DNA of 64,000 bases, taken from contig NZ_CP108046.1 in the NCBI RefSeq assembly GCF_041435115.1, positions 9,982,001-10,046,000 of the forward strand, given 5' to 3'. The notes under the pieces are model-generated. The model was given only the letters and a program-made list of their open reading frames with translations, searched no databases and was not told where the DNA came from. The position numbers were made by a program, and so were the translations under genes. The DNA comes from Streptomyces sp. NBC_00289 (GTDB lineage: Bacteria > Actinomycetota > Actinomycetes > Streptomycetales > Streptomycetaceae). This document shows, in pieces, positions 63,952-64,000 of this stretch (the stretch's first letter is position 1; every line of letters starts with the position of its first letter).

Positions 63952-64000
63952 TCTGGATCACTTTCAGTGCTGGGGCCACGGAGGGTCACCGAAACCGCGA
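63952..64000 (-). repeat. ISL3-type terminus at the window edge
   Basis: tggttctggatcactttcag continues as a close copy (about 43 of 49 bases) of 3891-3940, in the same orientation. It is the end of another ISL3 element whose body lies beyond the window. Confidence 0.75.

Noticed and set aside
1..64000. CRISPR array, tRNA or rRNA genes, replication origin
   Set aside because: No regularly spaced repeats, cloverleaf-like sequences with conserved TTCGA arms, rRNA motifs or DnaA-box clusters were noticed on reading.

Overview
The window looks like accessory DNA from a Streptomyces-type actinomycete. GC content is high. There are large ATP-binding LuxR (LAL) regulators, one of them carrying TTA leucine codons, plus a WhiB-like protein, an ECF sigma/anti-sigma pair, and a secD-secF block that keeps the usual streptomycete order into apt. 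No rRNA, tRNA, CRISPR array or replication origin was seen.

Most of the 64 kb is an insertion-sequence graveyard. I recognise remnants or copies of IS3, IS4, IS5 (several subtypes), IS21, IS30, IS66, IS110, IS630, IS701, IS982, IS1380, ISAs1, ISAzo13 and ISL3, an NF041680-type putative transposase, and one group II intron end. Many are nested, and the nesting order can be read from interrupted reading frames and target duplications. An ISL3-like terminus lies near the left side and another at the right edge.

Layout. 1-1 kb: four fused transposase scraps. 1-3.7 kb: LAL regulator 1. 3.9-10.8 kb: IS remnants with one intact IS4. 10.9-11.4 kb: secreted protein A. 11.5-14.7 kb: an IS1380 copy split by a second IS1380. 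15.0-15.8 kb: an AT-richer pair, a CDA-fold deaminase and a small unknown. 15.8-19.2 kb: a nested IS stack. 19.3-23.8 kb: a small membrane protein, ISAs1 copies, and secreted protein B, a frameshifted paralogue of A. 24.2-27.0 kb: LAL regulator 2. 27-40 kb: more IS, including a complete istAB pair, the group II intron end and a run of elements joined at CTAG. 40-41.3 kb: ECF sigma and anti-sigma. 42-47.8 kb: a Rieske remnant and IS110 elements. 49.3-52.2 kb: secF and secD with an apt stub. 52.3-52.6 kb: a small conserved protein whose paralogue is at 61.0 kb. 53.3-54.9 kb: WhiB-like protein and a D,D-carboxypeptidase. 55.3-64 kb: IS remnants around three unknown genes.

The cellular genes that remain are mostly regulatory or envelope/secretion related: two LALs, a Wbl, an ECF pair, secDF, a penicillin-binding protein and two secreted proteins. 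They sit as islands between transposons, so few operons survive. The clear ones are secD-secF-(apt), sigma-antisigma and whiB-carboxypeptidase. The overall picture is a chromosome-arm, plasmid or integrative-element dumping ground; that is inference, since no replication, transfer or telomere genes are visible.
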